A DNA stretch of 64,000 nucleotides from Puccinia triticina (taxonomy: Eukaryota; Basidiomycota; Pucciniomycetes; Pucciniales; Pucciniaceae), in assembly GCF_026914185.1 (NCBI RefSeq), contig NC_070561.1, positions 4,030,001-4,094,000 on the forward strand, in the 5' to 3' direction. Shown here piece after piece: positions 1 through 10,485 of the stretch (position 1 is its first letter; the number at the start of each line of letters is the position of its first letter). Under the pieces are notes generated by a model that was given only the letters and a program-made list of their open reading frames with translations, was not told the origin of the DNA and did no database searches. The position numbers and the translations under genes were made by a program.

Positions 1-564
1 AGAGATTCACGACCTTCGCGCTTGGCCAGCTCAAGCTTCGCTATCTCGAGGTGCTTGGCTTCGTTGACTTGACGTTCGCGCAAAGCCAATTCATGCTCCT
101 AAGAATCAGTTCATCAAACGAATGAGGAATCAGCCAGAGGCCATTGATGATCACCGGCACTAGAATACCCTTCAGAGACTTGAGTTGAGTCTGACGTACT
201 TTAGCTTTCAGCTCAGCCTAAAAAAGAATGGTTTTCCGGGGGGTAGCACGATGAGAATTGATAGCCAAGACTCAGCAGACAAGGATAGCATGAAAAAAAT
301 ATAAAACGAACCGATAAGGCCAACTCATTTAGGGCCTGAGTTTTTTCCTCCAGCTTACGAACTTGATCGAGCTGCGGTTGGGAGATTGGATAAGAGTTTG
401 AAGGGACGATTTGCGATTGAGTATTGTTACCACGTCAAGGTTCCAGGAAGGGTCGACTCACTGTTTTTATCCTCTGCTGGACTTCGATTTTTTTCATCTG
501 TTCTTCCTCGGCCATCCTCTTCCGTTGGCTTTCGAGGAACTGTTGGTCGGCCGTTTTGGGTCTC
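1..564 (-). CDS. Partial coiled-coil protein, four exons, runs off the window
   Basis: Read on the minus strand, four exons join in phase 0: 564-462, 371-312, 217-161 and 98-1. The introns are 461-372 (starts GTGAGT), 311-218 (GTTCGT) and 160-99 (GTGCCG, weaker); all end in AG. Each exon encodes the same kind of charged heptad-like sequence (QRKRMAEEEQMKKIEVQ, LDQVRKLEEKTQALNEL, AELKAKVRQTQLKSL, EHELALRERQVNEAKHLE), so a long coiled coil is clear. This resembles the charged C-terminal half of the rust NAM-associated-C-terminal-type proteins, a weak family guess. The start lies upstream of 564 and was not found; the sequence above 618 looks degenerate. The third intron could instead be a frameshift. 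Confidence 0.6.
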
Positions 565-617
565 CTATGATGGTGTACATTTTGTGGGGTCAGGCAAGCC
601 AGTAAGCGAGCAGACAA

Positions 618-1430
618 TCTGGAGAACTAACCATGTTTTGGCTCCAACAGCAAAGATCGATGAGGCTTTGCCGCTGACGAAGGGCATGGTGATCGGTTTT
701 AAGTATTACTGTTATAGGGGGAGAGATGGGCGGAAAGAAGGGGAGAGAATAGCAAGAAACTCGTTACAAACTAAGCAGGAAGCAAGACAGTCTGGAAGAA
801 CAACAGGAGCGCAAGGGGGATCAGAAGGGGAAGGGGAAGGAATGGTTCAGGAGGGGATCGCGGCCGCGAAGATGGGTTCAGCGGCCGGCCGACGAGGAAG
901 ACACAGGGGATGGACAGCAGGCAGCCCGTCGCAGGTGGCTGTGCGGATATCCAAGGCTGGATTTTGTCGGAAAATGTGCGCAAATACATGCAAAGACGAG
1001 GGCATCCAGCAACTGACAGCGCGCGTGATGGGGATACATATTATTTGTGCCAGAAGATTCCCCAATCTCAACTGTGCTCATGCACAACCATATGCACCCC
1101 CAAGATTCAACAGAGCGCCTGAAAGCTACTGGGAACTATGTATGCTGGGGTGGTCGCTGGTGAGGTCCAGGATGGCCATCGAGGCTTGGAAGCAGGAGAT
1201 GCTCGACTGGAGGACACACCAAGGCCGACCGAGCTCGGATGTTTCTGGGTGTCGGTGTTTGGGCAAAGCGGTGAGGAGTAGGACGGCGACCTTCCGCCCG
1301 GCTCCGCCCTGAACCCGCCCCTGCTTCGGGGACATCCGACGGATCATCACCCGCCCGGATCAGGCTCGGCCCCCGACAACAAAGTCTCAAGACCGCTAAA
1401 AGTACTTATGAACTAATACTCCTCTTAAGT
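618..1430. other. GC-rich stretch without a supported gene
   Basis: This is probably the decayed upstream part of the coiled-coil gene. Minus-strand frames show serine/proline-rich linker-like pieces (for example SPVSSSSAGR near 890) that switch frame. A long plus-strand frame at 386-1312 overlaps the better-supported minus-strand exons and has no recognisable domain. Confidence 0.3.
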
Positions 1431-1507
1431 TGTGACTGCCACCTATAAGAAAGTTCCTCATGTTGTAATCTGTGTCACAAGCCTGGTCTTACCTTGCGAA
1501 AAGACTG

Positions 1508-1634
1508 GAGGACTTCCCGTCGCAATCTGGGAGCAATCTGAGAGCCTCCCAGAGTCTCAAAGCCTAAATTTCCCAGCAAAATTTGGCTCAGATCTGGGTC
1601 TGGAAGGGGTTCCCAGATTGACAGGAAGTCCTCC
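1508..1634. repeat. Inverted repeat, about 15-bp arms
   Basis: GGAGGACTTCCCGTC at 1508-1522 returns as its near-perfect inverse (GACAGGAAGTCCTCC) at about 1620-1634. Shorter palindromes built on CTGGGAG/CTCCCAG lie between the arms and up to 1677. It abuts the TIR element starting at 1678. Confidence 0.5.
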
Positions 1635-1677
1635 ACTGCATGACTTCCCGTCAGATCTGGGAGCCTCCCAGATCTCA

Positions 1678-2676
1678 GGGCCTGTACCATAGCGGGCCAA
1701 AAAACTGATTTTCCCGCAGAAATCATTTTTTTGTGCAAAAAACAGTTTTCACCAAAAAACGCCTACCACAGCGCCTTTTTTTTGGGACATCTAGAAAACA
1801 TTATTCCCCAAATATGGTCAATTTTCAAAAACAGGTCTGATCCTGTTTTTCAAGACTGTTTTTCCTGCCCCATCACCCTCCATCACCTCATTACTCCGAG
1901 ACCGGAGCAGTCCGGCAATCAATCATGTTGTCTTGCCTCCCTCCCCTCAGGATAATCTATATAGCATACAACTGGATCAAACAAACAGCGTTTGCTACAA
2001 TTGAATTGGACCAAGGAAAAAAGAGTCCTTCATCTCTCCTCTTTTCCCTTGGACCGGTCTTCTCCCTCTTCCCATTCGGACCGCTCTGTACTATTGTTTG
2101 GAGAGGAATTCTCCTCTCTCTCCAAACAGAAGTTGATTGTTCCGAGAGAAAAAAAGGAACTCAATGGAACAAGAAAGATCTTTGCCATAGGAAAGAGGAG
2201 GAAACCTTGGATCCCTCCTCCTTCCCTCCCCTTGGACATATGTATAAAGCTAAATCAATCCAACAGGAAAGACAAGGGGATTATATTTTGATCCTCCGAT
2301 TGCCTCTGACAACAGGAGGAGGGAGTTCCACTTGGACTGGATGAGTGATTGCAGGCCTCCTCCCTCTTTGACCGGCCTGAAGATTTGCCAGGGTACCAAT
2401 GATTGTCCAAGGTGTTCATGAGTAGGGAAAGCACCACAATGACCCCTTCCCTACTCACAAAGATTTGTGAGCGTACCAAAGATGGTCTTTTGGTGTTATG
2501 ATGATCAAGATGGATGGTGGAGGAGCAGTGCGGATGTGGAATCTGAAGTGATGGTTGTGGTACACATTATTGAAATCTGTTTTTCCGAATGAGAGTTTTT
2601 TGAAAAAACAGAAAAGTGCAAAAAAAAAAAATGTTTTCTCTGTGCAAGAAAAACAGAATTTGTATGGTACAGGCCC
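1678..2676. mobile_element. Non-autonomous DNA transposon, TIR GGGCCTGTACCATA
   Basis: The first 14 bases, GGGCCTGTACCATA, recur inverted at 2663-2676. The subterminal parts also mirror each other, with CTGTTTTT and TTTTTTGTGCA blocks on both sides. No transposase-like frame is present. The flanks (AGATCTCA and AATTTAGA) do not match, so the target duplication is lost or the ends come from two insertions. A third copy of the terminus lies at 3055. Confidence 0.6.
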
Positions 2677-3054
2677 AATTTAGACACCCAAAATATTAAT
2701 TTTTGTTAGAGAGGAAAATGTATTCCTAACCCTACAGCAATGGTGCAACAAATGCAATATGTGTATTGTATAGGCATATACATTGTACTGAATTCATTTT
2801 TGAATACAAAATCTCTTGGTGGTATTGCATTGGTCACCCAATACAACACAATACATTTCAAAAAAAATGTATTGAACGTGCCAATCCACAAAATATTACA
2901 CAGCAGTTGCGGGGCGCCGTCAAAGATGCCAGAAGTTCAGTCGTCAATTTGATGAGAGAGAAGAAGAACGGAGGGGGAAGAGAGACAGGCATAATGGAGA
3001 GATTGAGGGGGAGGGATGATCCTAGTCGCCTAGGGCAACTTCTCTTGCAACTAA
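2677..3054. other. AT-rich spacer, no gene seen
   Basis: It holds ACAATACA/TGTATTG-type short inverted motifs (2755-2875), then a purine-rich stretch. No frame with coding character was found. Confidence 0.3.
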
Positions 3055-3150
3055 GGGCCTGTACCATAGCGGGTTAAAAACTGTTTCTCCCGCAGAAATC
3101 AATTTTTTGTGCAAAAAACAGTTTTCACCAAAAAACACGTACAGTGGGTA
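3055..3150 (+). mobile_element. Truncated terminus of the GGGCCTGTACC family
   Basis: About 90 bases match the 5' end of the element at 1678 (GGGCCTGTACCATAGCGGG, then the CCCGCAGAAATCA block and the CAGTTTTCACC block). Similarity stops near 3140-3150 and no opposite terminus follows. Confidence 0.6.
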
Positions 3151-3377
3151 GACAATTGTATCCACCACACCTTTTTGGACTCTAGGATCTCACCCCACCA
3201 ACTTCAAGTCATTCCTCTCAGTGAGATGTTTCAAAATAGGCTTACAAAGATGAATATGAGAAAATAAAAATGAATAAACAAAGTTGTGATTTTTTGAAAA
3301 AGTTGAAAAAACACAAGTTTTTCTTGCAAGCTTATCCTTATTTTCAGAGAAAGGTAAATAGACAGAAAGAAAGAATA

Positions 3378-3815
3378 CAAGTTTATTAAAATCACAGAAA
3401 CACAGAAGGCAAGATCAAAGTTTTTGCCTGTGCTCATTAGCAAAAATCCCATAACCATTGAAATTAATCCTCAAACACCCCAGAGGGCACCTCAGATTGA
3501 CCCTCCAGCCCGTGCCGGAGCAACAGGCAAAAGAAGGTTGGTCAAAAATGTAATCAAGGAGGCCCTAATCAAGTGATTAGTGGGCTCCAGAGAGGGGGGT
3601 GGGACAAAACCACATCCCCTGGGGGGACAAACAGCTTCCCCCACACCCTTTAAGTATCCGACCAGCTGCACACAACCTGGGCCCTAACGCTTTGCACCAT
3701 GAAGGTTGCCAGGGCCCTGCGCCTGGGCAGGCACAATTCTGGTCTGTACACACTCATCTGGGTGGTTACAGGTCAGCTCAAGGGCCTAAAGAGGGGGCTA
3801 TGTCTACTCACATCT
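3378..3815 (+). repeat. Promoter-like cassette A, copy 1
   Basis: It starts with CAAGTTTATTAAAATCACAG, passes through a conserved block (GTGCCGGAGCAACAGG, GGCCCTAATCAAGTGATTAG, a CCCCTGGGGGG run) and a TATA-like TTTAAGTAT near 3650, and ends at a palindromic minisatellite. The same unit is at 30856 (same orientation) and, reversed, at 37175-37731 and 52725-53009. Read in reverse, the first bases give TTTAATAAACTTG, which contains a polyadenylation-type AATAAA. No protein is encoded. Its class is unknown; an LTR-like or transposon-terminal origin is possible. Confidence 0.6.
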
Positions 3816-3817
3816 CT

Positions 3818-4308
3818 TCTTGATGACCGGTCTGACCGGTCATCGAGGGGACTCACCTTGATGACCGGCAAAGGCCGCTGATTGGGAGGACTGACAGCTG
3901 TTGATGACTGGTCTGTACCGGTCATTGAGGACAGACCGGTCATCGAGGGGACTCACATCTCCTCTTGATGACCAGTCTTTGCCGGTCATTGAGAGGACTC
4001 GCAGCTCTCAATGACTGGCTTGTGCCGGTCATTGTGGGGACTCACATCTCCTCTCAATGACCGGTCTTTGCCGGTCATTGAGGGGACTCACCACCTCTTG
4101 ATTTCCGGTCAGACCGGTCATCGAGGGGACTCACCACCTCTTGATGACCAGCACAGACCGGTCGTTGAGAGGACTCACAGCTCTCAATGACTGGTTTGTG
4201 AAGGTCATTGTGGGGACTAACAGCTGTTGATGACTGGTCTGTGCCGGTCATCGAGGGGACTCACATCTCCTCTCAATGACCAGTCAGACGGTCATCAAGA
4301 GTAGATGT
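3818..4308. repeat. Palindromic minisatellite of ACCGGT type, array 1
   Basis: About nine imperfect units of 45-60 bp. Each pairs TGACCGG..CCGGTCA around a short spacer and is linked by GAGGGGACTCAC..CTC blocks, so each unit can fold into a hairpin and neighbours can fold together. The array follows cassette A directly. Related arrays sit at 31440-32300 and 36600-37065. Confidence 0.75.
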
Positions 4309-4309
4309 G

Positions 4310-5380
4310 AGAATGTGACTCCCTCTGTCAGCCTTAGAGATACATCAAGTATCCAAAAGACTGCAATAACTCAGTAAATAATAATAATTAGTGAATTATT
4401 ATTGCAGAATCAGATTCCTCATCATAAATTAAGGGGGGTCACCCACTTAAAGTACCCCCTTATTCCTATTCCTTCATGTACTAATTGTATAAATAAGAAT
4501 TGGCCCCAGAAAGCACCCAAAAACAATATTACATACATAAATTTAGTAAAAAAAACAATGTACATAAAATTAAACTGTTGTACATTAATGAGTAATATTA
4601 CTCGTGTAAAAATACCCCGTGAAAGTATTATGTAGACTTCTACTGAAGCTCTTTCACATGACAATTGGTTATAAACATGTCATGTGACAGAGTCAGGGAA
4701 ATTAGTCTATTACAATACAATTAAATTACCCACAGCCAAGCCCTTTTCACGGCTACACCCCTGGATACTCCCATAGGGAGAAAAGGACTCAGTGTTTACG
4801 CCCACTGAAGTCCCCTCTATAAATAGAGGCCTATTTGGCCCTCAGGAAAAGATCCCCCAGACCATTCACCGCCCAGAAACTGTAAGTTTGCCGTGAATAC
4901 TCTCCCCTGCTACTAATGTAGCCCCTTTTCCTTTTAAACCACCCTTTGCACGCAAAATCCACTGGATTAAACCCTTTAAATTATCAAAAATCCCTTATTA
5001 GCATATTTAAAGCTTTATCCTTATAAGTAGTTGCCGTAAGACCTCCGCCTCTGTCAAGCAGCCAATCAGTTTAAGCGCTTACCACCTACTTTTACGCCAA
5101 ATTAATTCCCTGTAATTAATAATTACATATTATTAATTACATAATTAATCCTTCCTCTGTTACAGAGTGTTTAAACCCTTGTAGTGGCCATATTTGCCAC
5201 GTAACAAGCTTGGTAATTTATATTACCAGTGTTTACATCAGCACAGTTATAGTGCTAGGGCCCAAAACCCTTATTTTGACGGGTTTTTTGCCCTAAGCTT
5301 CATAAACAGAGCTGTCACCCTCACCCATCACTTCAGGTTGCATGGTCCCTTCCCCTGCCGTACCGCTTGCAAGTCAAAGG
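4310..5380 (+). promoter_or_regulatory. LTR-like intergenic stretch with TATA box
   Basis: No coding frame of note. A strong TATA box (CTATAAATAGAGGCC) lies at about 4819, followed by pyrimidine-rich sequence and an AT-rich tract (5100-5155) with direct and inverted TAATTA motifs. This resembles a retrotransposon LTR plus leader, but I found no second copy and no TG..CA ends with a target duplication. Confidence 0.35.
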
Positions 5381-5513
5381 CCTAACTTAATGGGTAGGAG
5401 AATTTTCCAAAGTACCTTTTGCAAGGCTTAAACTTTGGAATGCCAATACTTTGTAAAAATACATGGCAACTGGGGAATTATTGAGATTTGCAAGGCTTCT
5501 CCTACAAGGTATG

Positions 5514-5986
5514 TGTGAGGCCTGGCCTACTATTCAGTTAGCTATACATATATTGGCTCTGAAGTTTATCCAAGAGGACAACTCGCTGGTGCTTGAATAG
5601 TAAGTCAATCTTTTAAGTTTATTGGGATGTTCAATCAAACTTAAGAATAATGATAAGGTTCTGTTTGTTGAATTGACAATGATTTTCTCGGATTTATAGT
5701 ATGTAATACTTTTGAGGAACTTTATTTGACAAAGAATATCGCGATGAGAAAGAGAGAAAAGAGAGCAACAAGATTCAGAGACAAGACAAAGATAACCTTT
5801 GAAGAGAAATCATTATCAGGATGACGTCATTAAAGAAACACGTCATTGCTATGCCGATTGCATCACTTTGTTCCAATCTAACAGGAACTCCAATGCATGA
5901 TCAAATTGAAGAGAATAGATTAAACTTATATAATAAGTAACCATAATAATGACCGGAAGTCCATAAATCTTCACGGAATCTGTTCA
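5514..5986 (-). repeat. 3' LTR of the Ty3 element
   Basis: About 473 bp; on the minus strand it starts TGAACAG and ends GGCCTCACA. It matches 14922-15325 plus 17646-17771. An intact stretch here (ACGTCATTGCTATGCC, about 5840-5856) shows what the other LTR lost at its insertion site. Confidence 0.9.
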
Positions 5987-6023
5987 AAAATTAGCCTTGC
6001 CTACTACTCCCAAGGGTGTATAA

Positions 6024-7299
6024 TCATGTCAAAGTCTTACCCTTTTTATTACCTTTCTTTTGTTTCAACTCAGCCGTCTTCCTAAATTGTTCCAAATAAC
6101 TGTTAGCAGAAACGGGGATATGATTCTGAGACACCCACGTGTCTTCTCCGGGAGTTGAAGACCGCCAAGAAATCAAATAATCATATTTACCCTTCTTCAC
6201 ACTGCAAACATCCAAAACCGCTTTAATCTGAGTCCAATCAACAATTTCCTTATCAGCGTAATATTTTTTGTTTATTCCCAATTTCGCCGACCATCCTTCT
6301 ATATCATTAGGATCAATATAAAACGTCAGAAGAGAAATGTTAAAGACAGGATGTAATTTTGGGTAATCATTAGATAAATCTGACTTTACTGCATTCAAAC
6401 CAATCATCTTCACCACTCAAAAAGGACCAATATATCTGTAATCCAACTTGGAATTAATACGTCGCGACTGAATAAATTTGCGCAAAAGTAATACCTGATC
6501 CCCCTCCTTGTAAGTAGGAGCGTCGCCCCTTCCTTGATTGTAATATGCGGCTTGCTTTATTCTTGCTTGACGTAAACACTTGATTGCGGTCTCTTGAGTA
6601 ACCTGTAAATCAATGAGGAATTCATCTAACTCCTTTCGCCCAGTGTTCTCTGTCACAATGTTAAACCTAGGATGAAAACCGTAAGTAAAGAAAAAAGGAG
6701 AAATCTTCAGGCTTGCCGAATCAGTATTATTAAGGGAAAATTCTGCCATTTCCAGGCATTTATCCCAATTGTCCTGATAATACAAACAAAAGTGACGAAG
6801 ATAGTCTTCCAGAACCTGGTTCATACGCTCTGTCTGACCATCCGTTTGAGGGTGATAAGCGGTCGACAGCGCCAAACCAATGTTAAGAGATTTCATCAGT
6901 GCTTTCCAAAAATCACTAACAAAAGTGTTCCCTCTGTCCAATACTATTTTATCAGGCAACCCGTGATATCTAAAAATATGCTTTCTGAAAAGCGCGGCCA
7001 ACGCCCCGGACAAAGAAGATTCCTTGCATGGAATAAAATGAGTTAGCTTACTTAATAAGTCCACAACCACCAGAATAGAATCAAAACCGCCTGCAGAAGG
7101 TAACTTTACAATCAAATCCATCCCTATAACACTCCATGGTTTGGAATTTGCTACTATAGAAACCAATTTCCCATCCGAGACTCGTCTTTTTGCCTTCACT
7201 CGTTGACACAAGTCGCATCCCTTGATGTATCTTATTACAAAACTCCTTACCCCTGGCCAAGAAAAGGTGTGAGTCAATGTAGCCAAAGTTCACGCAATA
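6024..7299 (-). pseudogene. Ty3 integrase core and chromodomain
   Basis: Minus-strand frame carrying the end of the HHCC zinc finger (CDLCQRVKAKR), the catalytic Asp in GMDLIVKLP, the second Asp in LDRGNTFVSDFW and the Glu in TDGQTERMNQ. A single TGA at 6417-6419 (context GPF-stop-VVKM, probably CGA originally) separates this from the last 130 residues. That tail holds a chromodomain-like fold (IKAVLDV, GKYDYLISWR, EDTWV), expected to bind modified histones and steer integration. The upstream edge at 7299 is where a foreign 2.6-kb segment begins; the protein continues at 10100. Confidence 0.85.
7132..7299 (-). repeat. 168-bp duplication flanking the inserted segment, left copy
   Basis: This stretch of the integrase gene is repeated nearly perfectly at 9933-10100 (one difference noted, CTCG/CTTG near 7185). 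The two copies bracket the 2.6-kb segment 7300-9932. It is far too long for an ordinary transposon target duplication. Confidence 0.85.
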
Positions 7300-7643
7300 A
7301 GGACCACCGGACGACTGCCGCGGGCACGGCCATTTCGACGAGCTCTTCTAGTCGGTTGATTGTGTTGGAATTGTGTTCTGGCGACAAGGAGGCGGAGGCG
7401 TTGCCGAAAAACATGAAGTTGCGGGAGTTCAACAACCCGAGTGACATAGGAGGCTGCTACATGTACTCCAGCGATGAAATCTTCGTCGTCGGAGTGGATT
7501 AAGATAGGATAATTTTGTGAACCAAGGGGATAATTATTTACTAAAGATAAGGGAGTATTGGTTTCGCCGTAACCGCTGCGCGCGTTTGTTCGGGAGTTTG
7601 GATCCCAGGCACCATCAATAGGCGATTCAGGAATAAAAGACAT
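7300..7643 (-). CDS. 5' end of an unidentified protein gene, truncated by the Ty3 junction
   Basis: ATG at 7641-7643 (start MSFIPESPIDGAWDPN) opens a frame of about 115 codons that runs straight into the Ty3 sequence at 7299, so the real 3' end is missing. The start is supported by a TATA box (CTATATAAAGGGG on this strand) about 100 bases upstream. The protein starts polar, has an acidic patch (IHSDDEDF) and ends in an arginine-rich stretch (RRARRNGRARGSR), which might bind nucleic acid. I do not recognise the family. It is divergently arranged with the RRM gene at 8392. Confidence 0.45.
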
Positions 7644-7738
7644 GGTCAACAGGAGAAAGAGGCGAAGTGGTTGTGTTGGCTTAGCAAGGAATGATAGTAA
7701 TGAGGAGTTAGTGGATTGGATTTTGCCATCATTTCAAT

Positions 7739-7751
7739 CCCCTTTATATAG
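7739..7751 (-). promoter_or_regulatory. TATA box of the truncated minus-strand gene
   Basis: CTATATAAAGGGG on the minus strand, about 95-110 bases upstream of the ATG at 7643. Confidence 0.5.
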
Positions 7752-7963
7752 CTTTGGGTGCTCTCCTTTTGCTCGGAAGAATCCGAGGACTTCGAACTTT
7801 TGTCTAGTTGGGAACAAGACCATCGGCTTAGATCTCTGCGACCACGCCGAACTACAAGCGTTTGTCTAGCCAGTAACATGATCTTTGGCCTACATCTCCG
7901 CGACCACGCCGACTTCGAGCTCTCGACGGGCCAGTAACAATAACGTCGGTATAGATTAAAGAA

Positions 7964-8093
7964 AGCAAGTTTCCGGCCTAGGCCGGTCCAAAATCGAATC
8001 AACAAACGTACAAGACAAGTTTCCGGCCTAGGCCGGTCCAAAATCGAATCAACAAACGTACAAGACAAGTTTCCGGCCTAGGCCGGTCCAAAA
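7964..8093. repeat. Tandem repeat, 50-bp unit, nearly 3 copies
   Basis: The unit carries the palindrome CCGGCCTAGGCCGG and the spacer CAAAATCGAATCAACAAACG. It lies between two divergent genes and could hold a regulatory site. The third copy diverges at its end. Confidence 0.8.
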
Positions 8094-8391
8094 ACGAAAA
8101 CAACAAGCATAGCTTGCACAACTGGGACTGGAAATGATGCTTGAGGCGATAGCAGTAGCGCCATCCTCAGTTCAAAGGTGGCCTTGCTAACAACGCGGCG
8201 CACAATACCATCTAGAAGCTAGACCGGAGACGATTCGCGTGGTGCTTGTTGTTTGAGGGGTTCGACCGACCAGCGCACTCCCCAGTTTCTTTCCCCCTTT
8301 TCGCGAGAGCTTTCTTACCACGACACACTTACATCTCGCCAACCTATTTGGATAAACATTTTCGTGATCAACTCAATACAGCACCTTCAAA

Positions 8392-8724
8392 ATGAGTGAA
8401 CATTCTAAAGTCCCTGCAAATCAGTCAGCAGAAACCTCTTTAGCACATTTCTGGCCCATCTACCTCTTTAATATCGCGCCGGGAACGTCTGCCGCAGACA
8501 TCACGGAAGCCTTGAAAGAGCATGGAGCTATAAGAGAATCTTTTACGCCACACGTCGGATCTGGGATGGAGTTATTTGCGCTGGTTGTGTTCACAAGTCG
8601 GGAGGGAGCTAATAAAGCTATTGGAGCTCTTGATGGCGCGAAAGCCGACGGATTGCTATTGGAAGCGCGAGCAACGACGAAGGAGGAGCGCCGAGGTCTG
8701 GAACTTCTAGCGCGGATGACATAA
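8392..8724 (+). CDS. Small RNA-recognition-motif (RRM) protein
   Basis: 110 codons, intact. After a 20-residue polar N-terminus comes one RRM: beta-1/RNP2-like IYLFNI, helix SAADITEALKEHGAI, beta-3/RNP1-like ELFALVVF, helix SREGANKAIGALDG, and final strand LLLEARAT. The usual aromatic RNP1 residues are only partly kept. The ATG is preceded by AAA and a pyrimidine-rich leader. An RRM this small would normally bind RNA or a partner protein in the nucleus; a specific role cannot be assigned. It sits on the segment inserted into the Ty3 integrase, so it is either a displaced host gene or a captured copy. Confidence 0.6.
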   Translation: MSEHSKVPANQSAETSLAHFWPIYLFNIAPGTSAADITEALKEHGAIRESFTPHVGSGMELFALVVFTSREGANKAIGALDGAKADGLLLEARATTKEERRGLELLARMT

Positions 8725-9330
8725 ACAGCCCTGGAGACGAAACTAAGGATAGCTACGCCGCAAGGATCACACCAATTTGGGGGTGGTTTCTCCACCCATT
8801 TCCACTAAAAATTCTTGTTACATTTTTCCTTTATTTCTTCATCTAGATATACCTTTTCATCGTCACATTATTTCCTGGAAAATTACTATAAAATCAAATA
8901 AGAAAAACAGCATAAAAATCACTAAAGGAATATAAATCAACCAAATCTTATTTCTGCCTCACTTGTTCATAGCTTTTCTATTCTTCAAACTCATCTCAAA
9001 TTTTTTACGCTAGAAGGAAAATCAAACATACAAAAAAAAATCTGCACAAAAACCAATCAAACTTGCCACGTCACAGCCTTCTTTTGCCTTGCCCTATTTT
9101 CTTTTTCTATTCTTCGTCACACCTCACTCAAGGTTGGATGATGGGGACATCATCTAATTTGGGGGTGGATGTGGTGAGCCTAATCAAAACCTTATTACAT
9201 CACTCAGACACTCACCAGGAAGGAATCACCGCCAAACGCCCACAGACACTTCATAATAGCCTAGAACCATCTCTACAAGGCGCCTCAACTTCTCAGTATT
9301 CACTTTCATGGATGGCCCTCCACAATGGGT
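8725..9330. other. 3' flank of the RRM gene, no further gene seen
   Basis: AT-rich with poly-T tracts suited to a 3' UTR. The phrase TTTGGGGGTGG occurs at about 8776 and 9158. A short frame at 9063-9332 has no domain. Confidence 0.3.
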
Positions 9331-9917
9331 AATAAAATATGTACAAAATCAGGTCAAAGTGGGAGAAAGTCCACCATCAAACAGAGCCAGACTATTAGGA
9401 AGGACCCTGAGTGTTCACTAGAATTAACTCCTCTATATTCCAGCAAGGCGTAACTCTTTCTCAGATGCATGGCGGCTGATGCGCCATGGTTATTGTTTTC
9501 CTCTTATGTCATCCCAAGCCATGTAGTAGATGCCTTGTTGGTTTGTTGCCTTGTCACCTTGTTGGAGGCTTTTTGTACCCTGTTCCCATCTTTCTCTTCG
9601 TCTCAGAACCACCTGTTGTCCCCTCACTATAAATGTAGAGCCTTTTGGCCCATTCTGTTTGTCCCCCATCAGATTGTCACTTTGCATCCCTGGTCACAGA
9701 ATAAGAATTACATAGCCTATTTTACCACATATTTTACAGTATATTTTCCCCCTTGATTTCGTCTAGAAAGCACTATTCTCAATACTTCATCAGCCACACT
9801 TTTCTTTAAGAGTCCATACTCTTATTCTTGTCCCATATTACTCTCCCAACCTGAGAGGCAGCTTTTCACGCACTCATCCCTCTCTAAGCTCTATTCCCCC
9901 AAAGAGTAGTTCCACAC
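9331..9917 (+). repeat. LTR-like sequence with TATA box
   Basis: No coding sequence. It contains CACTATAAATGTAGAGCC (about 9629) followed by a pyrimidine-rich region, an arrangement typical of a retrotransposon LTR U3/R and similar to that near 4819. No second copy or clean target duplication was found. Confidence 0.35.
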
Positions 9918-9932
9918 CGGGTGTCCAAAAGT

Positions 9933-10485
9933 CTCCATGGTTTGGAATTTGCTACTATAGAAACCAATTTCCCATCCGAGACTTGTCTTTTTGCCTTCAC
10001 TCGTTGACACAAGTCGCATCCCTTGATGTATCTTATTACAAAACTCCTTACCCCTGGCCAAGAAAAGGTGTGAGTCAATGTAGCCAAAGTTCACGCAATA
10101 CCCGGGTGTCCAAAAGTCGGGGAGTTGTGATAAAGAGCTACCAATCTTTCTCGCAATGTTGTCGGAACAAATATTCTTCCCTGGTGCCAATAAACCCTAT
10201 CAACTAAACGCACACCAGATGTCAACTTGTCTTCACTGGTATATTTAGTACCAAAAAACGTCAAGACCTCTTGAGATGGTTTCTGAAAAAATAAATTGTG
10301 AGAAGAGAAAGGAGTTGAGCTTGTCTCGGCCATAGAGTCATCAACTGCACTGCAATCAACCATCCTTTTAACTATCAAATCAAAATCAGAACTTAAGCGA
10401 CTGCCATCATAATAATTGTCTCTTTGGCTAGGCCCATCCGCCGGATTTTTCGATCCACTCACATGATAAATAACCATATTAAAGT
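9933..10485 (-). pseudogene. Ty3 RNase H tail and integrase N-terminal zinc finger
   Basis: From 10485 down, the frame gives the end of RNase H (VIYHVSGSKNPADG), a linker, then the integrase HHCC start (LVALYHNSPTFGHPG). After 10100 it continues into the right copy of the 168-bp duplication and breaks at 9932. A 17-bp phrase (CCGGGTGTCCAAAAGTC) occurs both at 9917-9933 and at 10102-10118, directly around the duplicated piece, hinting at template switching during repair. Confidence 0.8.

Noticed and set aside
386..1312. 308-codon plus-strand protein
   Set aside because: It overlaps minus-strand exons with clear coiled-coil coding and good splice sites, and its own sequence is low complexity.
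3818..4308. CRISPR-like array
   Set aside because: Units are palindromic and contiguous, with no unique spacers of constant length; the sequence is eukaryotic with introns.
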